Positions 48,558 to 57,368 of a stretch of 64,000 nucleotides of DNA are shown here, in pieces. The notes under the pieces were generated by a model. It ran no database searches. It saw only the letters and a program-made list of their open reading frames with translations, and was not told where the DNA came from. This DNA is from Mycobacterium sp. BK086. Its GTDB lineage: Bacteria > Actinomycetota > Actinomycetes > Mycobacteriales > Mycobacteriaceae. The stretch covers positions 1 through 64,000 of the forward strand of contig SNWL01000009.1 in NCBI GenBank assembly GCA_004362315.1, given 5' to 3'. The translations under genes were made by a program, and so were the position numbers. Within the stretch, counting starts at the first letter, position 1. Each line of letters begins with the position of its first letter.

Positions 48558-49694
48558 TTATGCGGTCAGCACCATTGAGGCGCAGTGTGGTCCATGGGCA
48601 TTGGCGACGACGGCCACCCGGGCATCGGGTACCTGGCGCGTGCCGCATTCACCGCGCAGCTGAGCAACCCCCTCGGCCAGGAAGCTCATCCCGTGCAGGC
48701 GTCCCTCGGCGAGCTGGCCGCCCTGGGTGTTCAACGGCAGTGCGCCACCCGGCCCGATCGCGGCGCCGCCGTCGACCCAGTCGCCGAATTCGCCTATGCC
48801 GCAGAACCCCATCGCCTCGATCCAGGACACGGTGATATGCGTGAATCCGTCGTACAGCTGCGCGACGTCGACATCAGCCGGGGACACCGACGCGCGTTTC
48901 CACATGGTGTCGGCGCACGGCCGGGTCCCGCCGAACAGAAAGTCGTCGGTGTAGGTCCAATCCGGTTTCCATCCGGTGCCCATCGCGATCGCGTCGATCC
49001 AGACCGGCGGCTTGGGGGTGTCCACCGCCCGCTGGGCATTGGTGATGACGACGGCACAGGCGCCGGTGACCGGATAGTCACAATCGAAGAGGTGCACGGG
49101 ATCTGAGACCATCCGTGAGTTCAGATAGTCGTCCATCGTGATCAGGTCCCGCAAGACGGCGCGTTCGTTGAGGCTCGACCAACGCCGCGCGTTGACCGCG
49201 ACGTGGCCGTAATCTTCTTCACTGCCGCCGAGGGTGGCGAATCTGCGGCGCATCTTCATCGCCATCACCGGGATCATCCCGCCGGCGATACCGTAGGGAA
49301 GATCCCACTGCCACATGCCCGACGGTGGCGGCAGCATCTTCTCCGCCGACTGCTGGCCCCACTCCCGGGTGACCGAGCGGACCACCAGCGCGACCTCGCA
49401 GGCGCCGGACTGGACTGCCATGTGGGCGCCGACCACCGAGCTCATCGCCGAGGGGCCCCACGGGCCGAAATCGCCGAAGGCAACCAGGTTTTCGACGCCG
49501 AGCATCTTGGCGATGTCGTAGGACTGCTCATTGCCTGCGTACTCGAAGATCCCGTCGACATCGGAGATCCGCAGGCCTGCATCGGCGATCGCGGCGCGGG
49601 CGGCGTCGACGGCCAGGCCCCGCCCGTCGACCCCCTTGGCCCGGTGCACGCTCGAATAGCCGACGCCGACGACGGCTGCCTTGCCCTGTGTCAC
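48558..49694 (-). CDS. Thiolase-fold lipid-transfer protein, Ltp2-like (possible acyl-CoA aldolase)
   Basis: The 378-residue protein has the thiolase fold, with GVGYSSVHRAKGVDG at its start, LYDGFTHITVSWIEAMGFCG, LNTQGGQLAEGRLHGMSFLAEGV and AHGPHCASMVL at the end. The normal N-terminal nucleophile cysteine is absent; the segment reads GPWGPSAMSSVVGAHMAV. Lack of that cysteine and the co-translated DUF35 partner (GTGA overlap) match the steroid side-chain aldolase pair Ltp2-ChsH2. A retro-aldolase or non-catalytic role is therefore more likely than thiolysis. Confidence 0.85.
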   Translation of the reverse strand: MTQGKAAVVGVGYSSVHRAKGVDGRGLAVDAARAAIADAGLRISDVDGIFEYAGNEQSYDIAKMLGVENLVAFGDFGPWGPSAMSSVVGAHMAVQSGACEVALVVRSVTREWGQQSAEKMLPPPSGMWQWDLPYGIAGGMIPVMAMKMRRRFATLGGSEEDYGHVAVNARRWSSLNERAVLRDLITMDDYLNSRMVSDPVHLFDCDYPVTGACAVVITNAQRAVDTPKPPVWIDAIAMGTGWKPDWTYTDDFLFGGTRPCADTMWKRASVSPADVDVAQLYDGFTHITVSWIEAMGFCGIGEFGDWVDGGAAIGPGGALPLNTQGGQLAEGRLHGMSFLAEGVAQLRGECGTRQVPDARVAVVANAHGPHCASMVLTA

Positions 49695-50125
49695 TGCGGC
49701 GTCCGGACCGGGCGGAACTGCGGGATCGCCAGATCACCACGCGGTTCGAACACCACCTCCATCGCCATGCCGATGCTCAGTTCGTCCGGATCCGCCTCGA
49801 CGATGTTGGTCATGATCCGAACGCCCGGGGCGTCGTCCAGTTCGGTCAATCCGATGAGCAACGGGATCGCGTCCAGGAACCCGGGATGGAACGGCTGGCG
49901 CAGCACCGTGAACGAGAACAGGGTGCCGCGACCGCTGACCTCCACCGCGACGGGTACCGCATCTGCCGGGCCGCCGCCGGGAATCTCCGGGGTGGGCCCC
50001 GGCGGATGCTGGCGGATGTCGAGCCCTTCGAATCCTTGGACGGTGAGCGTGCCGTTTGTGGCTTTCTCCCAGTAGTAGGCGCTCACCGGATCCGGGATCG
50101 GCACCGGCTTGACGTTCAACTCCAT
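49691..50125 (-). CDS. OB-fold DUF35 protein lacking its zinc cysteines
   Basis: The 144-residue protein has the DUF35 OB-fold part (about 55-140, VAVEVSGRGTLFSFTVLRQPFHPGF, then VRIMTNIVEADPDELSIGMAMEVVFE). Where the rubredoxin-like Cys-x-x-Cys pairs should be (about 25-45), it reads QGFEGLDIRQHPPGPTPE with no cysteine. Such proteins are partners of thiolase-like enzymes. I took the ATG at 50125; the longer frame crosses the divergent promoter. It is the first gene of the eight-gene operon. Confidence 0.85.
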   Translation of the reverse strand: MELNVKPVPIPDPVSAYYWEKATNGTLTVQGFEGLDIRQHPPGPTPEIPGGGPADAVPVAVEVSGRGTLFSFTVLRQPFHPGFLDAIPLLIGLTELDDAPGVRIMTNIVEADPDELSIGMAMEVVFEPRGDLAIPQFRPVRTPQ

Positions 50126-50202
50126 GACACTGCTTCGTGGTCCTCTGCTCGTTCCACCTGCGGCCCCGCGTAATCCAACGAACACCAGCGTTGTGGATTA
50201 CA

Positions 50203-50219
50203 ACCGTATGTCTTACGGT
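50203..50219 (+). promoter_or_regulatory. Operator dyad, site 3 (ACCGTA-N5-TACGGT), divergent CaiB / DUF35 promoter
   Basis: A perfect copy of the dyad (spacer TGTCT) sits in the 130-base region between the divergent starts of the CoA-transferase (plus) and the eight-gene operon (minus), 36 bases before the plus ATG. TAACGT at 50219-50224 is a possible -10 for the plus side. One bound dimer could control both directions. Confidence 0.65.
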
Positions 50220-50255
50220 AACGTTGTGTCAACGCTCGTCCGAGAAGGGATGTCT

Positions 50256-51476
50256 ATGCCAGGGGTGCTCACCGGAATTCGCGTCGTCGAGATGGCGTCG
50301 TGGACCTACGTGCCATCTGCCGGGGCCGCCCTGGCCGACTGGGGCGCCGACGTCATCAAGGTCGAGAGCGTCGAATTCGGCGACCCGAGCCGCGCGCTGG
50401 TGGTCGGTGGCTTCACCCGCGATGTCGCCCGGGCTGACGTCGACTTCATGATGGAACTCGGCAATCGCGGAAAGCGCAGCCTGGCTCTGGATCTCAAGTC
50501 CGAACTCGGCCGGGGGATGTTCGGCAAGCTGCTGGCCACCGCCGATGTCCTGCTGACCAACTGGTTGCCGGGCGCATTGGAGCGCGCCCGGCTGACGGTC
50601 GAAGACATCCGTGCCTTCAATCCCACGATCATCATCGCCCGGGGGTCCGGCCTGGGGGTTCGCGGACCGGACAGCGACCAGGGCGGCTTCGACGGCGCCA
50701 CGTACCTCGCGCGCGGCGGTGTCGGCTACACGCTCACCCCGTTCGGAGCCGACTTCCCGGCCAGCCAGGGACCGGCCTTCGGCGACCTGCAGGCCGGGGC
50801 GACCCTGGCCGGCGGCGTGTGCGCGGCGCTGTTCCACCGCGAGCGCACGGGTGAGGGCTCGGTGGTGGACTCTTCCCTTCTGGCCCAGGCGATGTGGGCT
50901 AGTGCGCCCTCGATCGCGGTCGCCGACTTGTTCGACGCCGACGGGATGCCAAGTGCGCCGCCGGGGGTGGCGTTCAACCCGGTGGTCAACCGCTACAAGA
51001 CCCGCGACGGACGTTGGCTGCAATTGGTCTTCTTGCAGCCGGACAAGTTCTGGGCCGGGTTCTGCCATCGTGTCGGACTGCCCGAACTGGCGACCGATGA
51101 GCGGTTCGTCCCGTCGGCCAACCTCATCGCCAACTGTGCCGAGGCCATCGACATTCTCAACAAGCGTTTCGCCGAGGAAGACCTGCAGCACTGGCAGAAG
51201 GCGCTGGCCGACGAACCCGGCGTGTGGGCGCCGTACGCGACGTCGAGGGAAACGCTGGCCGACCCGCAGGTCGAACCCAACGGATACGTCATCACCAACG
51301 TCGACGACCGCGGCAATGAATACCGCACCGTCGCGGCACCGGTCCAATTCAACGAGACCCCGCCGCCGCCGGCCCGCTCGCCCGAACACGGTCAGCACAC
51401 CGAGGAGATTCTGATGGAGCTCGGCATCGACTGGGATGACATCGAGAAGGCGAAGGAAGCCGGCGCAATCCTGTGA
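50256..51476 (+). CDS. CaiB/BaiF-family CoA-transferase
   Basis: The 406-residue class III CoA-transferase begins VLTGIRVVEMASWTYVPSAGAALADWGADVIKVE and has NRGKRSLALDLKSELGR, typical of the family, with the catalytic aspartate expected in the segment around GGFDGATYLARGG. GAGAAGGG fits the ATG at 50256 better than the one at 50250. It would move CoA between an acyl-CoA and the substrate acid, activating it without ATP. No acyl-CoA ligase is in the window. Confidence 0.92.
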   Translation: MPGVLTGIRVVEMASWTYVPSAGAALADWGADVIKVESVEFGDPSRALVVGGFTRDVARADVDFMMELGNRGKRSLALDLKSELGRGMFGKLLATADVLLTNWLPGALERARLTVEDIRAFNPTIIIARGSGLGVRGPDSDQGGFDGATYLARGGVGYTLTPFGADFPASQGPAFGDLQAGATLAGGVCAALFHRERTGEGSVVDSSLLAQAMWASAPSIAVADLFDADGMPSAPPGVAFNPVVNRYKTRDGRWLQLVFLQPDKFWAGFCHRVGLPELATDERFVPSANLIANCAEAIDILNKRFAEEDLQHWQKALADEPGVWAPYATSRETLADPQVEPNGYVITNVDDRGNEYRTVAAPVQFNETPPPPARSPEHGQHTEEILMELGIDWDDIEKAKEAGAIL

Positions 51477-51560
51477 TCGCAAAACCGAAAAGCGCAGCGC
51501 TGCAATGAATACACTCTCATGGAGCACCACGGTGCGGCTCTGCCGCCGGTCGAGGAGGAT

Positions 51561-52763
51561 ATGGTGACAACGTCGAAAGTGGTCTTTGACCCGTTCTCGG
51601 ACGACTTCTTCAACTCGCCCTACGCCACCTACCGGCGTATGCGCGACGAAGCACCCGTCTACTACAGCGAGAAATACGACTTCTACGCGCTGACCCGGCA
51701 CGCAGACGTCTCGCTGGCCATGAAGGACCACACCACGTTCTCGTCGGCGCGCGGTATCGACCTGGCGATGGTGCAGTCCGACAATCCGGTACCGCCGCTG
51801 ATGATCATGATGGATCCGCCCGATCACCGTCGGATGCGCAGCCTGGTCAACAAGGTCTTCACCCCGCGGGCCATCGAACGCCAGCGCCAGACGGTGATCA
51901 CCCAGATCGACCGGTTCCTCGATGCCGTCGACCCGGAGAATTTCGATGTGGTGCAAGACTTCTCGGCGCTGTTCCCGGTCGAGGTCATCACCGCCATGCT
52001 GGGTGTCCCCGTCGAGCTGCGGCAGAAGGTCCGACTGTTGTTGGACAAGCAGCTGGAACGCGAATACGGCAAGGTCGAGATGCCCGAAGAGGGCATCGCC
52101 GCCGGCATCGAAACCGGTCTGATGTATTACGAGATCATCCAGGAACATCGCGCCAACCCGCAGGACGACATGATCACCGACCTGATCAATGTCGAAATCG
52201 AACGCGACGGCGAGATGACCAGGCTCGACGACATCGAGATCACCGGATTCGCCTCGATGCTCGGTGGGGCGGGTGCCGAGACCGTCACCAAGCTGGTGGG
52301 CAACGCCATCGTGACGTTCGCCGATCATCCTGACCAGTGGGCGATGATGTATGCGGATCGCAGTCTGATCCCGGGTGCGGTCGAGGAGCTGCTGCGCTGG
52401 GAGGCCCCGGCGCAGTACCTCGTGCGGTACAGCACCGCCGATGTCGAGTTGTCCGGTGGCACTATCCCGGCCAACAAGCCGGTCCTGCTGTGCCTGGGCG
52501 CGGCCAACCGTGACGAGCGGGCGTTCAGCGGTGCCGACACGTTCGACATCACCCGCGATCGCAGCGAGGCGCAGAACTTCGGCTTGGGGTACGGCATCCA
52601 CAGCTGCTTGGGCGCCGCTCTGGCCCGGATGGAAAGTGTCGTCGCCTTGGACAAGCTGCTGGACTTCATGCCGCGCTTCGAAGTTCACCGCGACCGGCTC
52701 AAGCGGGTCGCCATGACCAATGTTGTGGGCTGGCACCACGCGCCGGTGCGGGTATTGCGTTAG
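51561..52763 (+). CDS. Cytochrome P450 (2)
   Basis: The 400-residue P450 has the I-helix GGAGAETVTK (about 235-244), ExxR in VEELLRW and the heme loop LGYGIHSCLGAALARME with Cys349, preceded by NPVPPLMIMMDPPDHRRMRSL. GAGGAGG just before the ATG at 51561, and a TACACT -10-like box at 51510-51515 that would place transcription start after the ATG at 51519, both favour this start. It differs from P450 (1) throughout, so it is not a recent duplicate. Confidence 0.93.
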   Translation: MVTTSKVVFDPFSDDFFNSPYATYRRMRDEAPVYYSEKYDFYALTRHADVSLAMKDHTTFSSARGIDLAMVQSDNPVPPLMIMMDPPDHRRMRSLVNKVFTPRAIERQRQTVITQIDRFLDAVDPENFDVVQDFSALFPVEVITAMLGVPVELRQKVRLLLDKQLEREYGKVEMPEEGIAAGIETGLMYYEIIQEHRANPQDDMITDLINVEIERDGEMTRLDDIEITGFASMLGGAGAETVTKLVGNAIVTFADHPDQWAMMYADRSLIPGAVEELLRWEAPAQYLVRYSTADVELSGGTIPANKPVLLCLGAANRDERAFSGADTFDITRDRSEAQNFGLGYGIHSCLGAALARMESVVALDKLLDFMPRFEVHRDRLKRVAMTNVVGWHHAPVRVLR

Positions 52764-52765
52764 GG

Positions 52766-52784
52766 GTCCCGCTCGGTGCGGGAC
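52766..52784. terminator. Bidirectional hairpin between P450 (2) and the mce operon
   Basis: GTCCCGC and GCGGGAC form a 7-bp stem with a TCGGT loop, filling the 23 bases between the two convergent stops. No U-tract is present on either side. It probably ends both transcripts. Confidence 0.6.
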
Positions 52785-52786
52785 GC

Positions 52787-53293
52787 TCAGTCGATCTGCT
52801 GCAGCGAGAACGGCATCCGGATGGCCAGCCACTTGTTGATGCCGCAGGCGCCGCTCTGGCCCACCGTCTTGTCTTCGCCGGCAAAGACCGGCGATTTGCC
52901 GGAAAAGTCTTGACTGCCATCGGCATTGACTCGCCAGAACCGGATTTTCTGGTGGCCTGGATAGGCGGTGCCATCCGGGCAGGGTTCCCAGTCGGGGAGG
53001 TCGCGGTCGACGATCCAGGTGTCGTTCTGTTTGCGCAGCGGCGCCGACCAGCCCTGGTCGCTGGTGACCTGGCCGCTGCATTCGTCGCCCTGGATACACG
53101 TCGAGGTGATCGTCCAGGTGCTGCGGACGGTTGCCTCGTTGCGGTAGGAGTCGTTGGTCTGAGCCCAGTCGCCGTTGGAGACAGCCAGGAATCGGCCGTT
53201 GAGTGGTGCGCTGGACTCGGCATGTGCGGGAGGCATGGTCAGGCCCATCGCCACTGCCGCCGCGACGGCGACAACCGCGGCGCGGCGTGTCAC
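52787..53293 (-). CDS. Secreted protein at the end of the mce operon
   Basis: The 168-residue precursor has a signal peptide (MTRRAAVVAVAAAVAMGLT, cleavage near AHA-ES) and a mature part of about 135 residues with four cysteines (TCIQGDEC, EPCPDG, SGACG), consistent with two disulfides. NGRFLAVSNGDWAQTNDSYRN and RSTWTITSTC suggest a beta-rich fold. The GTG start overlaps the mceF stop (GTGA), so it belongs to the operon. I do not recognise a named family; an envelope partner of the Mce complex is inferred. Confidence 0.8.
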   Translation of the reverse strand: MTRRAAVVAVAAAVAMGLTMPPAHAESSAPLNGRFLAVSNGDWAQTNDSYRNEATVRSTWTITSTCIQGDECSGQVTSDQGWSAPLRKQNDTWIVDRDLPDWEPCPDGTAYPGHQKIRFWRVNADGSQDFSGKSPVFAGEDKTVGQSGACGINKWLAIRMPFSLQQID

Positions 53294-54798
53294 TGGGGCC
53301 CGCTCACGAGATCGGTCCACACCTTCGGCGCGGTAGTGGTCAGATCCGCGGCGTGGTACAGGTGTCCGTCGGGAGCCATGTACGCGCCGGTCTGACGGTC
53401 GTAGCGGGCAGTCGCCACCGACGGGCCGCTGCCATCGAAGGCGCTCGGCGCGACGGACGGTGCCGGGTCTGGTGCGGGCGCGCTCGGCGGTGGGGGCGTA
53501 CCCTGCAACGGCCCAAAGATGTTGTCGCTCGGGTCGACTCGGGTGTCGGGCGGGACGCCCTGGGCGATCAGATTCGGGTCCAGTGGGTAGGGACCGGTCA
53601 CGTGCTGACGCATGGCGAGCGGCTCGTAGGGCTTGTCGCTGTCACAGATCTGCACGGTGGGTGCGCGCTTCCCGGGGTGGCCCATGCAGGGATAGTTGCG
53701 CGCGCCGCGCACGGCGATCGGCGAATCCTGGGGCAGCTTGCAATACAGGCCGTCCGGGGTGTCGACGGTGGTGGTGTCGGCCGGTGAGCGCCATTGCGAC
53801 GGCGGCAGAAAGCCCACCGTGCAGGCCGGCGGATCCCCGATCGAGATACCGAAGTCGCCCATCGGAAGCCCCGTCGCGTTGTTGCTCGGCGTGATGGACA
53901 GGTAGTTGGCCGCCGTCGGCGGCAAGAGTACGAGTAGCTGTTCGATGGATGGGTGGTAGGTCACCATGACTTGTCCGACCGTGGTGAGGTTGGCCAACAG
54001 CACCGGCAGTGTCGGCTTCACCTGATTGAGCAGCTTCGAGACCTCGTCGGCGAATCCGGGTCCGGTGTCCAATACGGTGCGCAGCTGTGGATCATTCTGG
54101 GCCAGTTGGCCGGTCAGACCCGCAATGCTGTGTGCCCAGGTCCGGATCGCATCCACGCTGTCAGCCTGGGAGCGCAACAGCGGAGCGCTGTCGTCGATGA
54201 GAGTGCGGTTGCGCTCGGCGATACCGCTGAGGTCGTGGGTGAGAGTCGTGCCCGAGTCGATCAGTGATCCGAAATCGTATCCGGCACCGTTGAATCCCTT
54301 GAACGACTCGTCGAGCAAGTCGTGCATCCGCTCTTTGGGAATGCTCCCGACGAGGTTGTTGAGCTGATCGAGCATCGGCCCGACCTGTTGCGGGATGGCG
54401 GTCCTGCTCATCGGGATGACCGATCCGTCGGACAGGTAGGGCGGGCCTTGGGTGTTGGGCTGTAGGTCGACGAACTGTTCGCCGACCGCGGAGATGCTGC
54501 GCACGTGTGCGATGAGGTCGACGGGCACTCGGGGCGAATCATCCAGGGAGAGGGTGGCTTCCACGCGCCTGCCGTCGACGACCTTGACCTGGGTGACCTT
54601 GCCGATCTGAACGCCTCGGTAGGTGACGTTGCTGAACCGGTAGAGCCCGCCGCTGGCGGGCAGTTGCAGGGTGACGGTGAGCCGGCCCAGGCCGAGCAGG
54701 GTCGCGGTCTGGAGGTATTTGACTCCGATCACAGTGAGCCCGACGACCGAGGCAATCGTGAAGATGATCAGCTGGATGCGGACGAAACGAGTGAGCAT
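53290..54798 (-). CDS. mceF: Mce protein F
   Basis: The 502-residue protein has an N-terminal membrane helix (LIIFTIASVVGLTVIGV), an MlaD domain (about 38-120, TLQLPASGGLYRFSNVTYRGVQIGKV) and a long helical region to about 330, followed by a Pro-rich C-terminal tail. Mce subunits form the periplasmic tunnel of lipid importers. It abuts mceE directly and overlaps the secreted-protein gene. Confidence 0.93.
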   Translation of the reverse strand: MLTRFVRIQLIIFTIASVVGLTVIGVKYLQTATLLGLGRLTVTLQLPASGGLYRFSNVTYRGVQIGKVTQVKVVDGRRVEATLSLDDSPRVPVDLIAHVRSISAVGEQFVDLQPNTQGPPYLSDGSVIPMSRTAIPQQVGPMLDQLNNLVGSIPKERMHDLLDESFKGFNGAGYDFGSLIDSGTTLTHDLSGIAERNRTLIDDSAPLLRSQADSVDAIRTWAHSIAGLTGQLAQNDPQLRTVLDTGPGFADEVSKLLNQVKPTLPVLLANLTTVGQVMVTYHPSIEQLLVLLPPTAANYLSITPSNNATGLPMGDFGISIGDPPACTVGFLPPSQWRSPADTTTVDTPDGLYCKLPQDSPIAVRGARNYPCMGHPGKRAPTVQICDSDKPYEPLAMRQHVTGPYPLDPNLIAQGVPPDTRVDPSDNIFGPLQGTPPPPSAPAPDPAPSVAPSAFDGSGPSVATARYDRQTGAYMAPDGHLYHAADLTTTAPKVWTDLVSGPQ

Positions 54799-55965
54799 CT
54801 AGCGACCACCTTCGTCGGCCGGGGCGACCGGGGGTGGCGGAGCCGCCGGCGGTGCAGGGTCCGGCGGCAGCACCCCGACGCCCAGTGGGTTGTAGGTGTA
54901 GTTCAAGTAGGAGGGATCACCGGGTGCGGCGACGAGCTGCGCATTGGCGTCGCCCCAACGGGTTCCGAGAAACAGTGACCGTTTGAGTCGCGGAATCGTG
55001 AGGTCGATGACCGTGAACAAGTTCATGTAATCGCCCTTCACGCCGCGATCGATCAGATCCTGGCCGTAGGGGAAGACCGTGGCGAAGGCCAACGCCCGGT
55101 TCAGACCCGGACCGACGTCGGCGAGGGCGCGAATGGTCGGCCCCAAATTGGTCAGATTCCTGACGAGGTCGGCCTGGGTGTCGTTGACGAGAGTGGTCGT
55201 CGTGTCGCTGAACAAGCGCAGTTTGTCCAACGCGTCGGTGATCCTGGGACGTTCGCGGATCAGCACGTCCAGGGCCGGCGGGATCTTGTGCAGGGCCTCG
55301 TCGATGTCGCCGACCTGCCCGGCGAGAGTGCTCGACAACCTGTCCAGCCCGTTGATCGTGGCGATGATGTTGTCCCGCTGGCGTGCCAGCATTCCGACGA
55401 AGTCGTTGAGACGAGACAACAGATCCCGGATCTGGGGTTCTCGCCCCGAGAGTGCGGCGTTGAAGTTGTGGATGATATCGCCGACCTGCCCCAGACCGCC
55501 CGCGTTGACCACTGCCGACAACGCCGACAACGTCTGTTCGGTGGACGGATAGGTCGACGACTCGTTCAATGTCAGGGTGCTGCCGGGTTGCAGATGACCC
55601 TGCGGGGGCTGGCCCACGGGTGGGTCGAGGGCCAGGTGCATCGATCCCAGCAGGCTCGTCTGACCGACCCGGGCAATCGCGTTGGCCGGCACCGTGACCC
55701 CGGGGCGCAGCGAAATCTCGACGTCGGCATGCCAGTTCGTGAACCGCATCTTCCCGACGCTGCCGACGACGACATCGTTGATCATCACCGGAGAATTCGA
55801 CTCCAGCGTGCCCACATTGGCGATCTCGACGTGGTACACCTCGGCACCGGATCCGCGACCCACGGCGCCGGGCAGTGGCAGCGAGTTCAGTCCCTGAAAG
55901 CCGCAGCCCGCGGTGATCAGCGCGGCGGCGCCGACAGCGACCACGCGGTACGTCCGCCCGGTCAT
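54799..55965 (-). CDS. mceE: Mce protein E, lipoprotein subunit
   Basis: The 388-residue protein has a lipoprotein signal with LITAGCGFQG (Cys22 to be lipidated), the MlaD domain (about 40-115, VEIANVGTLESNSPVMINDVVVG) and a helical region. As in other mce operons, the E subunit is the lipid-anchored one. It ends in a short Pro/Ala-rich tail. The start overlaps mceD by ATGA. Confidence 0.94.
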   Translation of the reverse strand: MTGRTYRVVAVGAAALITAGCGFQGLNSLPLPGAVGRGSGAEVYHVEIANVGTLESNSPVMINDVVVGSVGKMRFTNWHADVEISLRPGVTVPANAIARVGQTSLLGSMHLALDPPVGQPPQGHLQPGSTLTLNESSTYPSTEQTLSALSAVVNAGGLGQVGDIIHNFNAALSGREPQIRDLLSRLNDFVGMLARQRDNIIATINGLDRLSSTLAGQVGDIDEALHKIPPALDVLIRERPRITDALDKLRLFSDTTTTLVNDTQADLVRNLTNLGPTIRALADVGPGLNRALAFATVFPYGQDLIDRGVKGDYMNLFTVIDLTIPRLKRSLFLGTRWGDANAQLVAAPGDPSYLNYTYNPLGVGVLPPDPAPPAAPPPPVAPADEGGR

Positions 55966-57368
55966 GGCGCAGGCCTCTCGGCGGGCATGAGCATGCCGGG
56001 CAGGCTTGCCGGACCGGGCGGGGGTCCCTGCGGAACGGGGGCGCCGGGAAACAACGCCGGTGACGGGAAAGCCGGAAGATGTTCGGGCGCAGACGGTCCC
56101 GGTGCGACGGCAGGCGGCTGGCCCGGCCCCGGTGGCTCCAGTCCGGTGTACGCCGAGACCGCCGGTGGCTCGTCAGCCGGGCCGGGAGCCGGGCCGCTAC
56201 CGCCGGGCGCCAGCGCGGGATCGGTGTAGATGAGCTTGTCGGGATCGGTTGACTTCATCAGGTACGGATTGACCGGCATCGGGAGGTAGTTGAAGTTCAG
56301 CAGGCGCAGCGCCGGGCCGAGATACTGCGCGCAGAGCTTGGCCGTTTCCGGTGCGGTGGCGTTCTGGATCGCGCCGATCTGGGAGCAGATGAACTGAACC
56401 GGATTGGAGAAGTTGTTGAACACGAACGCGCCGATCGGCGCGCCGTTGTCAGGTCCGTAGATGTTGTACTGGTTGGAGAAGGCGTTGGGCGCGATGTGCA
56501 GAATGTTTTCCAGGTCGACCTTGTGATCGGCCAGGTTCTGCGTGACCGCGGCCAGGCGGCGAATCTGCTCGGAGGTCTTGTCCCTGGTCTCGGCGATGAA
56601 ACTCTGGACGTCGCCGACAGCCGCCGACAAGTATGTCAACGCCGCGTCTAGGTCGCTGCGGCTGTTGTTCAGAACGCTCGTCAGGGTGGCCAACCGGTCC
56701 TCGAACTGCACAATCTGAGTGTTGCTGTCATGCAGTGCGGTTACGAAGACCTGCAGATTGCTGATGATATCGACGAGATTGCCACTGCCGTTTGCCAATA
56801 CCCGGGCGATCGTCGACAACTGCGACAGCGTGCCCCGCAACTTCTCACCATTGCCGTCGAGCGCATTGGCGGCGGAATCGATGAAGCGCGCCACCGATGT
56901 CGTATCGGTCCCGGCCTTGGGGCCCAGATCGGTTGCCAGGCGCATCAATTGCGCCTTCACCTCGTCCCATTCGACCGGTACCGCGGTGCGCTCGCGCGGG
57001 ATGACCGCGTTATCGGCCATTTTCGGTCCGCTGGTGGTGTAGGCCGGTGTCAACTGGACGTAGCGCGCGGCGATCAGATTCTGCGCGACGACGACAGCCT
57101 TGGCGTCAGCGGGAATCGCGACACCGTGATCGACCCGCAACGTCATCTTCGCCTGCGGCCCTTGGGGTTCGATCGCGGTGATGGTGCCGACCTTGACTCC
57201 TGACACCCGGACGTCGTCACCGGGGTAGATCGCTGTCGCACTGGCGAAGTACGCGGTGATCGTTGTGGGCCCGAAGAAGGTGTTACGCACGAGGAGGACC
57301 GCTGCGCCGCCGACCAGAATGGCGAACACGGCGATGAGGCAACGGACAAGCCACTTCGGGAGCATCAT
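55962..57368 (-). CDS. mceD: Mce protein D
   Basis: The 468-residue protein has an N-terminal anchor (VRCLIAVFAILVGGAAVLLV), an MlaD domain with GDDVRVSGVKVGTITAIEPQG, a long coiled helical region, and a C-terminal tail of about 90 residues that is very rich in Pro, Gly and Ala. Position and four-base overlaps with mceC and mceE define it as the fourth subunit. Confidence 0.93.
   Translation of the reverse strand: MMLPKWLVRCLIAVFAILVGGAAVLLVRNTFFGPTTITAYFASATAIYPGDDVRVSGVKVGTITAIEPQGPQAKMTLRVDHGVAIPADAKAVVVAQNLIAARYVQLTPAYTTSGPKMADNAVIPRERTAVPVEWDEVKAQLMRLATDLGPKAGTDTTSVARFIDSAANALDGNGEKLRGTLSQLSTIARVLANGSGNLVDIISNLQVFVTALHDSNTQIVQFEDRLATLTSVLNNSRSDLDAALTYLSAAVGDVQSFIAETRDKTSEQIRRLAAVTQNLADHKVDLENILHIAPNAFSNQYNIYGPDNGAPIGAFVFNNFSNPVQFICSQIGAIQNATAPETAKLCAQYLGPALRLLNFNYLPMPVNPYLMKSTDPDKLIYTDPALAPGGSGPAPGPADEPPAVSAYTGLEPPGPGQPPAVAPGPSAPEHLPAFPSPALFPGAPVPQGPPPGPASLPGMLMPAERPAP

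Noticed and set aside
48558..49694. Calling the thiolase-fold gene an acetyl-CoA acetyltransferase
   Set aside because: The nucleophilic cysteine of true thiolases is absent, and the DUF35 partner points to the lipid-transfer/aldolase branch.
50229..53099. A 956-codon open frame on the minus strand opposite the CoA-transferase and P450 genes
   Set aside because: It is antisense to two clearly conserved genes, has Arg/Gly/His-rich low-quality sequence and no motif. Such long shadow frames are usual in DNA of this GC content.
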